64,000 bases of DNA, taken from NCBI RefSeq assembly GCF_963855985.1, contig NC_087100.1, forward strand, positions 3,693,001-3,757,000, written 5' to 3'. The translations under genes and the position numbers were made by a program. The notes under the pieces are model-generated. The model was not told where the DNA came from and made no database searches. It saw only the letters and a program-made list of their open reading frames with translations. Positions 1 to 12,200 of this stretch are shown one piece after another. Source of the stretch: Ostrinia nubilalis. Taxonomy: Eukaryota; Arthropoda; Insecta; Lepidoptera; Crambidae. The number at the start of each line of letters is the position of its first letter. Within the stretch, counting starts at the first letter, position 1.

Positions 1-251
1 TCAATCCTCACATTTACCATACAGCAGTATTCTGAAATTGCCTATAAATATGCTTAAAATGCTCTAGAGAGCATCTTTCAAAATCGTTTGTTCTTGTAAT
101 TCTGATCAATAACAAAAACCAACCCTTAACATCAAAAATCTAATAAGAAAAATTATCCTGTACATATTTATCTTTAATTAAATCATCGTTATAATTAATA
201 AATTAATATTAGACAAACTCTTTTCCTACTTACTATTTTTTTCAATTTCAG
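1..251 (+). other. Intron sequence upstream of the first visible LSG1 exon
   Basis: AT-rich sequence ending in a pyrimidine tract and a CAG acceptor at 249-251. No coding segment was recognised, so the initiating exon of LSG1 must lie to the left of the window. Confidence 0.7.
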
Positions 252-3200
252 CTTCATACGACAGAAGTAAATGATGGCTATGACTGGGGTCGCCTCAACC
301 TTCAATCTGTCACTGCAGAGTCTTCCCTCCAAGAGTTCCTGTCAACCGCAGAACTCGCACAAAGGGAGTTTACCGCTGAGAAGATGAACTTGAAATACGT
401 CAAATCTGTGCCCAGTGCGGTGGAACCAGTGACTTCACAGCCTAATTTTGACGAACCATTAACTGTACCAAGGAGGTATGTTTAACTTCATATAACATTG
501 CTGATGGAGCTAACTATACTGTGTTAGTCTAGAAAACATTTGAAGTTGTACACTTACCTGGGTTGCATCATTTGGCTTATTCGGTTTAGGACAGATTCTG
601 TTTAGGACAGATTCGGTTTACGACAGATTCTCTTTATGACAGATTCGTTTTAAGACAGAAATACAATTGAGTACATAAATTCAAAAGACAGATTATTAAA
701 AAAAAAGTTAATTTAGCTAACTAGTTTTGAACAAAAAAAAAAGTTAAAATATTAATTGCATCTTATACTTTGCACAATAGTTTGAAATATTTTTTCAAAT
801 CGGTCCAGTAGCTTCGAAGCTTATTCAATGCAAACAAATAAATCTTTTCTCTTTATAATATTAGTGTAGATGTAGATTATAATATAATCCTACTTCCTAC
901 TAATATTATAAAGGCGAAAGTTTGAATGTCTGGATGTCATGATTGTCTGGATGTTTGCTACTCTTTCACGCAAAAACTACTGAACGGATTTTGTGACAAA
1001 TGAATTTCAATAAATAAATAAGACGTCTAAAAAGCGCCATCTATCGTCATTGGTTAAAATCTACAGCAAAATCAAAATAAAAAATATTTAATTCAATTTA
1101 GACCACAGGTGGCACTTATGAACGTCAAAATATCTACACTAATATTATAAAGAGGAAAACTTTGTTTGGTTGTAACGAATAGGCTCAAAAACTACTGGAC
1201 CGTTATTAAAAATTCTTTCACCATTCGAAAGCTACATTATTCACGAGTAACATAGGCTTTTGGGGTTTCATGCGGTGGCGTTCCCCCAAGCCAAATGAAA
1301 CACCGGTTAGCGTTGAAACGATGTGTAATCGGTTATCGTTGTACACAACACAAAATATCACTCTAACAGTTTGGTAATCAGCGTAAACATTGCATGTATC
1401 ACAAACAGCATACGGTATGATTAACTTATGTGCAATTATAATAGTTCGTGGAACGACCAAAAGTGTCGCCGCGTGAGCGGGAAAATGTGAAGTCCCGTTC
1501 CGTCAATTTTGACAGCTTGTGTCAGTGATGCGTTCAGAAATCCGAACGCCACAGGCTAAACATTATTTTGGAAAAAAATAGGGTTCCGTAAAATATGTAG
1601 TACACGCGCGCGAAGCCGCGGGCGGAAAGCAAGTAGTAAATAAAAAAAGCGCTGGACAAACTACTGTTTTTGACATTCGTAAATATTCATGCCGTGAAAC
1701 GCCATCTATCAACATGAAACGATATGGGTAAAACGAGGTCCACGCGTACGAAGTCGCGGGCGGCCGCTAGTTACTTATCACATCATAATACATATTTCAG
1801 TCACACGTTTTAAATTAAAATAAAAAACATTTTCAAAATATTCAGTTTGTGCTCTCGTCGTATACACGACGCTATTAATGGAATACTCGGCAACTCATAA
1901 GCAGTCATACGACTAAAATAAATACACAATAGGTACCAGAGTAACATATATGTATATAAAGAAGTTTTCCATAATTTTATATTACATAGTAGGGGGAATT
2001 GGTTAACTCTATTCATGAGACGTTGCGTTGGTTAAAAAAACATTTTATTCTTGACTGTACAAAATCCGTCATAAAACGAATCTGTCATAAAGAGAATCTG
2101 TCGTAAACCTAATCTGTCCTAAACAGAATCTGTCCTTAACCGAATAAAGGCATCATTTTACTTCAACTATAACAATCGTCAACACTCTTATAGTTATGGT
2201 TCAAGGTGATACAACTCGGCCTTACTGTAAAGAAATCTAGTCTAAAATGGCACACAGCTTAATAAGAATTATGTGGTATTGCTGTATTATTGACAACAAT
2301 ATTTAGCTATCTATTTTATTCTACTTATAAATAAGTCTCATATTGTGTATTTTATATCCAGACCACCATGGACTCCAGGAATATCAGCTGAGCAACAGAT
2401 AGAACGTGAGAGAGAATCGTTCCTTGACTGGCGTCGCCACCTAAATGACTTACAAGCTAAGCTGGGAGCTGCATTGACTCCGTATGAACGTAATATTGAA
2501 TTCTGGAAACAACTTTGGAGGACTTTAGAGAAAGCAGACATTGTTTTGATCCTTTTAGATGCTAGGAATCCATTACTGTTCAGGTGATTAATTTATTTTA
2601 GACTACACAACTAATATTGTTAAATTTTAGAGTACTAAATTATTGTATCTAGTTACATGTACTGATTATTACAGGTTTAACATTGTAACCATTATTGTTT
2701 ACAGGTGTAAAGATTTAGAGCAATATGCTATAGAGCAAAAGTGCAAATTCATCTTATTATTGAACAAGGCTGATTTGACAGCTGAATACGAACGGAAGTG
2801 TTGGGCTGAATATTTCAATAAAGAAGTAAGTATTTTTTATAATCTGAACCTTCTTTTTTCTTCTATTACTGCATGTTAAATGAAGTCCTAAAAAGGTGTT
2901 TTCAAAATGTTGATTTATTTTGATTACAAATGTATTATATTGTACTTACTAAATAAACTTGTTATCTTCCAGAACATTACTATTGCATTCTTCTCTGCAG
3001 CTAAGCACACAAATGAACGTAAAATATCCGAAGCCAGTGATAGTTCTTCCAAAAAAAGTCAAACTTATGACGTGGACGGTTCAGACACAGAGTCAGCTGA
3101 CTCTATAAATGGTATAACCCAGAGTGATTTAGAAGAAGAAGCTCTAAACAGCACAGAAGAAGACATAAAGTTGTTTAAAAGACAACTCGGAGAACTGGAC

Positions 3201-6200
3201 ACAGCTGTCTCAAATACATCAGACAGATTAGACAAAATACAAGAGGTGTTGGACAAAGTCGTTGAAAACTTACGATTAGGCAAACCAATTGACTCCTACC
3301 CTAGTAATGTAGTACCTAAAATTGTTAATGAAACCCCTGACTCTTCAGAAGAAAGAGAAACAGTGAAAAATTCGTATGAAATTTTTGACAGAGATATGCT
3401 GTTAGAAATGTTGAAGAACCAGAATGTGGGAGCTCTTAAGAATCCACCTAGACTGTCAGTGGGGATGATTGGATACCCCAATGTCGGAAAATCTAGTACT
3501 GTCAATGTTTTAATGAAGACTAAGAAGGTAATTTGATTTTATTTATCAAAAACTGATTTTTCATGATAATTTTATGATGGTGTTGTTTGATGTTGAAATT
3601 TTGTCTTATGTATGAATTACTTTTAAATTCAAAATTAATAAGTCTGTTATGATAAAATCTGTTTGCCTGTAGTATAACAGCTCACAAAATAGCAGACTAT
3701 TTATGAACCTGTCTAGTAAGGGCCTTGCCACACTGGCGGATTGCAAGCGTTTTGGCGTGCCCGCCGCGCCGCTTGCAATCCGCCAGTGTGGCAAGGCCCT
3801 AAGTCTTTCTCGAAATATATCAGACATTTAGTCTCCACTACAGGAGGATTTCCCCCTCTTATTTTTCAAAAGCAAAACTGAGATTTTGTCTCACACTTCC
3901 CTCACTAGCCAAATGGGTTGGGTAGGCCTGATGTTCGCACATTTCTCCCTTAGTCGCTTACGATATCCACGAAGTGGTCAAAAATTATTTTTCCGGTATC
4001 ACAAAGTAATTAAATAAATCAATATTCTCATATAGGTTAGCGTCAGCGCCATGCCGGGGCACACCAGACACATCCAGTCTTTGATCCTGGATGAAGACAT
4101 CGAGTTGCTGGACTGTCCTGGCCTCGTGCTGCCCGCGTATGCCGTCGCTCCTGACTTGATGCTGACTGCCGTACTGTCTATAGACCAGGTAACAGATCAG
4201 AGATCGTAATAAGCATGTGCATGTGGATTGAGTGATCCTTGCTTCAATCTTAACAAAAATCGAGGAAGTTTTACTTAAAATATGTTAAAACATTGCGATG
4301 AAGTTTAAAAATTTGTTAAACCTAAGATAAAAATGTTATGGCCAATAAATAGGAGCACTCATACCGCACGCTTTAAGAAAACGTCAACATGTTTATTTCA
4401 GAAAATAAAGCCTTTCCACTTCTTTTTATAGTATTGAAAAATTGTTAAGAATATGTTAAAACTATTAACAAATTCTGAAATTCCTTGCACGTCCCGTTCC
4501 AAAGTTATGACGATTATTTAGGATCACTCACACCGCACACTGGCCGTATGAGTGCTCTTCAAAATAATGACTTTTTATTAATAAATACGTTTTATTTCTG
4601 TTGGGAAATGTGTGCAAACTGACGAGCGAATTTGTTAAAGAATAAGTGTGACAAAACTTAAAAGCTGAAGGAATAAATTAACCTTTATTCTTTCCTCCAA
4701 TATGCCGTGTGAGTGATCCTTACTTTTACCTCTATCTGCTCATATGTAGTTCGTAGGCAGACTGAGATAGTATCTAAAATTGTTAATTGTTTTTAACAAT
4801 TATTTGGCATATATTTTGCTTTTATTAAGGTCATAATTTAAGAAATATCAGGCTTAGATGATTCCTAAAGGAAAATGTTGATTAGGGTACATATGATTTT
4901 TTATTTTGTGAGACTGTTCCGATTCGTCAGACGTGACAATGCAAAACCAATGCTATCTAATATGTAGTAGGTTTAGGGGCCTCCGCTAAAACTCGCGGGG
5001 GGCGTCCGTCGCCGCGATCGGCAGTAGCGCGAGTTTTAGTGGTTTACCCCTACATCTTGAATAATAGAAATAAAGAAACATTACAATTGTTTATAGGATT
5101 GAATTCAAATGACATTGGGAACTTTTTGCCCCACTTTTCGAAAAGTAGCGGACACAAACGAAACCTATCACAGATGATACATACTAATATCCAATGAATT
5201 TCCGTGCATTTTTTTTTTCTCTCTTATATGGGAATATTGAGAAAATGAAGTTTTAATATTTTATTTTATTTTACATTTAGGTAACATTTTTGACGACCTC
5301 CGTGGCGGAGAGGCGCACACACCGGTTTTCAAGGTGTGCCGGGCCAATCCTGAGGTCCCGGGTTCGATTCCCGGCCGGGACAATATAGAAAACGATCTTT
5401 TCACATTGTCTCTGGTTTGGGTGTGTTGTGGTTCGTCGTTCCCGATTTCCATAACACAAATGCCTTAGCTACTTATTTTGGGTTGGAGTAATATATGAGA
5501 TGTTGTCTAATATTAATTTAAGTATTTATAATATTTTATTTATTTATATTATTTTATTTATATTTTTATTTATTTTTATTATTTTATTTACTTTTATTGG
5601 TTACTCTACAATGCCAAACAACATAACATGTAAAAATATCAAATCATTTTAGACAAATATATTTTCAACTTAGACTCGTCATATCTCAGAATTCCCATAT
5701 CTCACAATATAGCGCTTTAAGTGAATATACCTACAAGTATAAAGCTTTGAAATAAAATACGTTTCATCTTTGTCCGCCGTGGGGCATTTTCTCATATTAA
5801 AGTTCCCAATGTCCTTTGACTTGTAATATGAATTGAGAAAGATACTCACGGTTTTATTTAAATAAATTACAAATTTCTCAACAAAACTGTTTTTTTTTTG
5901 GTTGGACTATAAAATACGATAAAATAATATTATTACTTAAATCTCACATGTAAACTTCTGATGAATCGAAACAGTCTCTCAAAATAAAAAAATCATACGT
6001 ACCCTAATCAACATTTTCCTTTAGGAATCATCTAAGCCTGATATTTCTTAAATTATGACCTTAATAAAAGCAAAATATATGCCAAATAATTGTTAAAAAC
6101 AATTAACAATTTTAGATACTATCTCAGTCTGCCTACGAACTACATATGAGCAGATAGAGGTAAAAGTAAGGATCACTCACACGGCATATTGGAGGAAAGA

Positions 6201-9200
6201 ATAAAGGTTAATTTCTTCCTTCAGCTTTTAAGTTTTGTCACACTTATTCTTTAACAAATTCGCTCGTCAGTTTGCACACATTTCCCAACAGAAATAAAAC
6301 GTATTTATTAATAAAAAGTCATTATTTTGAAGAGCACTCATACGGCCCGTGTGCGGTGTGAGTGATCCTAAATAATCGTCATAACTTTGGAACGGGACGT
6401 GCAAGGAATTTCAGAATTTGTTAATAGTTTTAACATATTCTTAACAATTTTTCAATACTATAAAAAGAAGTGGAAAGGCTTTATTTTCTGAAATAAACAT
6501 GTTGACGTTTTCTTAAAGCGTGCGGTATGAGTGCTCCTATTTATTGGCCATAACATTTTTATCTTAGGTTTAACAAATTTTTAAACTTCATCGCAATGTT
6601 TTAACATATTTTAAGTAAAACTTCCTCGATTTTTGTTAAGATTGAAGCAAGGATCACTCAATCCACATGCACATGTAATAAGCATGTTTTAATTCCTCGT
6701 ATATCTTTATTAGCCTTGGCGTTATAAAATTTCCCAGTACTTATAAATAAAACCTCTAAAAATAGCTAAGATACAGAAATTGCAGGACCGGTCCTTATGG
6801 AAATCATTTGTCTAGCAGGGGACATCATTTGACTGAAAGGAACGAATATAAATTGTAATCTCGTGACGTCACTTAATTTCTTGAAACAGGCATCGTTCCA
6901 TACGTAGGGGTATGTGATATGTGACGAGGAATGCTGGTTTGTTTTCCGTCGACCTATTGTGGTGAACCCACTCAAGTTTACTAGAAGGGGTTAACAGAGA
7001 CCTAAAAAAAGAAGTCAAGTCAAAACTCAAAAATGTCTTTATATGTTTAGATTTAGGTAAACATTGGAAAATTTGAGAAAAAAGAAAATAATAACAACTC
7101 CATATCTTTCTAGATGCGGTCTCACGACGCGGCCATGGCTCGTTTATGCCAGCTGGTGAGCCGCCACACCTTCGAGCAGAAGTATGGACTACTGTTACCT
7201 CAAGCCACTGACACTCTGGACTACAAGCAGATACTTACTGCGCATGCTTGTGAGTATTACAAGTATCCTAAATTGAACCCCAAAATTCAGCCCTTGCGTG
7301 CCAACCCAGTATCGCTTACTCAATATTGTGAATAGGTATTATGAATATATTCGTTATTCCGAGCTATAAGAGTGAAATTCGCTTGATTTCGGTATGGATC
7401 TTTATGAAACGACGCTCAACTCTTAGGAGAGCTGAATCACACCTTATTATTGATATTAGAAGTTGGGATTGGATCGAAATAGATCACGACATTGGGTAGT
7501 TTTTTTTAAACCTTGGCGAAAAAATCCTTTTGTGCGAAATAAAATTCTTCTATTCAATCTAGTACCCATAGTACAAGCTTTGCTTAGTTTGGAACTAGAG
7601 GCGAAGTGTAAAATGTTCAAAGATATTTATTATTATTGATTAAATATCAAAGAAAAATCTTTGAGCAGATAAATGACACATTTATTTTACAACAATATTT
7701 ATTGATTCCCAGACAACAGAGGCTTCATGACGGCTGCGGGCCAGCCGGACCAATCGCGGTCCGCTCGTCTACTTCTCAAGGACGCCGCCAATGGGCGCCT
7801 CCGTTGGGCCGAGCTACCGCCGGGAAGCGAACCCGAGCCCTTAGAGAAGATGATTGAGGACAAGAGGTCTGAGAAGAGGAAGCCTACGCCTAGAGAAGCT
7901 AGGATGGTTGAGGTAAGTTTAGTTTCTAGGAAATGCCACTAGAAGGCGCCTCCCCTGGGCCGAGCTACCGCCGGGATGCGAATCCGAGCCCTTAGACCAG
8001 ATGATTGAGGACAAGAGGTCTGAGAAGAGGAAGCCTACGCCTAGAGAAGCTAGGATGGTTGAGGTGAGTTAAGACACTATTTATGGCAGTTAGTTTCTAC
8101 AAAATGCCACTAGAGGGCGCCTCCGCTGGGCCGAGCTACCGCCGGGATGCGAATCCGAGCCCTTAGACCAGATGATTGAGGACAAGAGGTCTGAGAAGAG
8201 GAAGCCTACGCCTAGAGAAGCTAGGATGGTTGAGGTGAGTTAAGACACTATTTATGGCAGTTAGTTTCTACAAAATGCCACTAGAGGGCGCCTCCGCTGG
8301 GCTGAGCTACCGCCGGGATGCGAACCCGAGCCCTTAGACCAGATGATTGAGGACAAGAGGTCTGAGAAGAGGAAGCCTACGCCTAGAGAAGCTAGGATGG
8401 TTGAGGTAAGTTTAGTTTCTAGGAAATTATGGTTGAGGTGAGTTTAGTTTCTAGTAATTGCCACTAGAGGGCGCTTCCGCTGGGCCGAGCTACTACCGGG
8501 ATGCGAACCCGAGCCTCTAGACCAGATGATTGAGGACAAGAGGTCTGAGAAGAGGAAGCCTACGCCTAGAGAAGCTAGGATGGTTGAGGTAAGTTTAGTT
8601 TCTAGGAAATTATGGTTGAGGTGAGTTTAGTTTCTAGTAATTGCCACTAGAGGGCGCTTCCGCTGGGCCGAGCTACTACCGGGATGCGAACCCGAGCCTC
8701 TAGACCAGATGATTGAGGACAAGAGGTCTGAGAAGAGGAAGCCTACGCCTAGAGAAGCTAGGATGGTTGAGGTAAGTTTAGTTTCTAGGAAATGATGGTT
8801 GAGGCGAGTTTAGTTTCTAGTAATTGCCACTAGAGGGCGCCTCCGCTGGGCCGAGCTACCACCGGGATGCGAACCCGAGCCTCTAGACCAGATGATTGAG
8901 GACAAGCGGTCTGAGAAGAGGAAGCCTACGCCTAGAGAAGCTAGGATGGTTGAGGTAAGTTTAGACACTATTTATGGCAGTTAGTTTCTAAAAGACGCCA
9001 CTAGAGAGCGCCTCAGCCCCCAAATAAAGAATACATAATTTTTAATTATTATAGAATACACACTTAACTGTCTATGTTTAATTTGTTTTGTATTTTCTTT
9101 TCCATCTAAAAATAATGCGCCATTTTCCTCAGTTCTAATTTTGTTGTGCAATATATCTATCCGATCAAAATAACTGTTTGGATTGTGGCGACACCAAGCC

Positions 9201-12200
9201 AATCCAAGCCGCCTACGTCCAACAAAACAACGGACCCGCAAACGGACGGGTGTCGTTTGTCATCTATCCCGAGGGAATCTAAAATCCCGTGTGAGTGGGC
9301 GATAACAACAGAATATAAATACGTTGATATAAAAAGTTGGCTTGTATGTGCTTTCAAAGGCTCACGTAGTCATTCTATGTAGGATTCCGTATAGATTTCA
9401 AAATAGAGGGGGGGGGGGGGGGACCAACTTTTTTCCACTTTGGAAGCGTCTGTCACGCAAACTATTCGGTTTAGAAAAAAAGTATTTTAGAAATCTCGAT
9501 ATCATTTTTGAAGACCTATCCATAGATACCCCACACGTATGTGTTTGACGAAAAAAAAATTTTTGAGTTTCAGTTCTAAGTATGGGGAGCCCCCAATATT
9601 TTTTTTTATTTTTTTATTTTTGCATAAAAAAACCTTAATGCGGTTCACAGAATACATCTACCTACCAAGTTTCAACAGTATAGCTCTTATAGTTTCGGAA
9701 AAAAATGGCTGTGACATAGTACGGACGGACAGACGGACGGACGGACGGACGGACGGACAGACGGACGGACAGACAGACATGACGAATCTATAAGGGTTCC
9801 GTTTTTTGCCATTTGGCTACGGAACCCTAAAAAGAAGTTATCTATGGTAAAGACCAATGTATTCAACTATCATTATGTTGTTAATCATCAGGTTGTATAG
9901 GATCAATTAGCATGATTAAATTCTGAGTTAAGCTATTGTAAGTCTCCAATTTCCTCCATTTAATTTAAATTTACTGTAGATAGATGTGCAGCATCTATTT
10001 GTGTAGGAAATCGCATACGTGCTTGTACGGCTTCTTTTGTTGCCTCCAACTAAAAAGGGTAAAATAACGTTTACAAAATAAGGTCATTTTAAGTGTAAAA
10101 AATGCTGAAAAGAGAAAACAAATGCTTATTGGATAGAACATGGATAATATTGGATCAGTCTACAGGATGCGGAATCCTAAATATAATAAAGTTGCGACGT
10201 TCGTGCGTGGTGTTCTGGCATCAATGGAACATTTTATACGTGTCTGCGGGTTTCTGACAGCTTCGATGTGACATCAATGCGGTCAGACATCATGTTAGTT
10301 CATCTCCTGTATGCGGTTGTTAATATTTAATAAAGATCAGTTTTTGGAGGTTAGAAGACAGCACGTTAAAATTGGTGACCTACTTTTAATCTCTGGATGC
10401 GGGCGGCGCAGGCGGCGGTCATTGTGAAATCCTTGGGGGAGGTCTTTGTCCAGCAGTGGATGTCAATTGGCTGAAACTAACGAACTTAACTTCTCTGTCT
10501 CATTGGCTTGTATTATCATCATTTCAACAGTCAACTAGACGTAAGGTTTTTTCGCGGAACGTTACACACAAAGCACCGCTCCTGTAACGCCCCTGGGTCT
10601 GCGGGTGTCTATGGGCGACGGTAATCACTTACCATCAGGTGATCCGTCTGATCGTTTGCCTCCTGTCACATAAAAAAAAAACATATCTCCCTTTTTTCCC
10701 AGCCGCTACCAGCTATCGTCATATGGTCGGTGGCGACATGGCAATGTAAAATTGGTTAATACTTGTCTTAATGTCATATTATATTCAAAATTTTCAAAAA
10801 GTTATAATTGTTACAGGGCTGGCTGAACAAATCGGCTGAGATCGACAACACATTCTTCGCCATGCAGAAAAGTTCCGCGCATGTCAAGGGAAAACCTATC
10901 TTAGGGTGAGTTGTACTTACGTTGTTCGGACCAGTCCAAAGTGGAGCGAGTAGAGCGGTTGCTCTAGGCTAGGGATGTTATGGATATGTAGTTTCGGTTA
11001 ATGGATACGGTTACGGATATTGGAATAATATTATACCGGTTTCGGACTCCGTTACGGTTACGGATATGATATCTGTGCTAAGTATAGAATGCAATAGTGT
11101 AGATTCTAATAGTTGTCCAACACAGTTCATGCCTTATGAATAGAATGGGTACAGAAGAGATTTCTTTGGCATCTGTCATCTTCTTGGTCTCACAAAAAAG
11201 CTTTTATATTATGGGAAAAAATGTAATCATTAAAATATCAGCTTAGGGACTTGCTTGACTCTGCCTAAATCCGAAACCTTTGAATTAGTTATGGTTACGG
11301 TTACGGATATTTTTTAAAGTTTCGGTTACGGTTACCATATCCATAACATCCCTGCTCTTGGCGCCACAGTAAGGTAAAGGATTTGCCACCCTAAATGCGG
11401 TCTGCGATCAAGTAAAAGCAGCCCTCATAATGTATGATTACTTTGACCGACCGCAAACCGCATACAGTGTGACTAATCCTTAAAGGTCGCCCAAATGCTA
11501 ACTAAAACCCGGTCTAGACTTGTGTTCAGTATACTCCCGACTTGTAAAATTAACTAGACCGAAGTGCCGCCAACATAATCTTGATCTACGTGAAAGGGAC
11601 AAGATCCCAAAGTGGACACTTCGATCAATCCTTGATAAAGACCAGCGCTGCACATAGTTTTACAGAGTAAATACATTTTATAAAGATAAATGGTTTACTT
11701 ATTCTATATTATTTCAAATCTAGCCTAGTTTATCCAGCAGTTATCGAAAGAGTTAGTATGTTCCATTTCGTTTTAAAATATCGCCCTAAATCGGACCGCT
11801 AACGTTGTATCAACGGAAATCGGCAGTAATACGTGTAAAAATAAATTCAGCTGGAATGCGCGTATCTTCGTAAGCTAGTCCATGCCATTACACTTCACTG
11901 AATGTTAACTGAAGAAAATATAAAAATAAGTGGGATCATTTCAGACGCTGGTATAAAAACATTTTCGGCTAAAACAAACACCGTTAAAGACCGTTTCGTC
12001 TACAAAAACATATCAAAAGCAATAATTACTGAAATTACAAAAAAAAAACTTTTTTATGTGTTTATCGCATACGCGAGTTAAAAAAGTGCATACGAAAATA
12101 TCGTTCGTAACGAGCTAAGATGAAAGACTGAGAGTATATTATCAATTAGAGTTTAACCCTAAATAGCGGCGACGGAACGGTCCGCCTGGCGGCACGCCAA

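Larger units (their letters stand above)
4214..6675. mobile_element. 2.46-kb foldback element in LSG1 intron
   Basis: Two inverted arms of about 715 bp (4214-4928 and 5962-6675) match at high identity. The tips begin CATGTGCATGTGGATTGAG. A 7-bp direct repeat TAATAAG flanks the element (4207-4213 and 6676-6682), showing insertion as a unit. The arms repeat a motif GTGAGTGATCC/GGATCACTCAC in both orientations (around 4229, 4523, 4703 and mirrored). The roughly 1-kb centre holds other repeats and no transposase. Superfamily not assigned. Confidence 0.85.

Noticed and set aside
5285..5385. Possible functional tRNA gene (A and B boxes)
   Set aside because: No closed acceptor stem, and it is embedded in repeats; treated as SINE-like.
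7935..8996. Array read as extra coding exons of LSG1
   Set aside because: In-frame stops precede the copied coding part and follow each donor, and no good acceptor is present.
9720..9776. (ACGG)n tract as a satellite or telomeric repeat
   Set aside because: It is a short microsatellite inside a retroposon tail.
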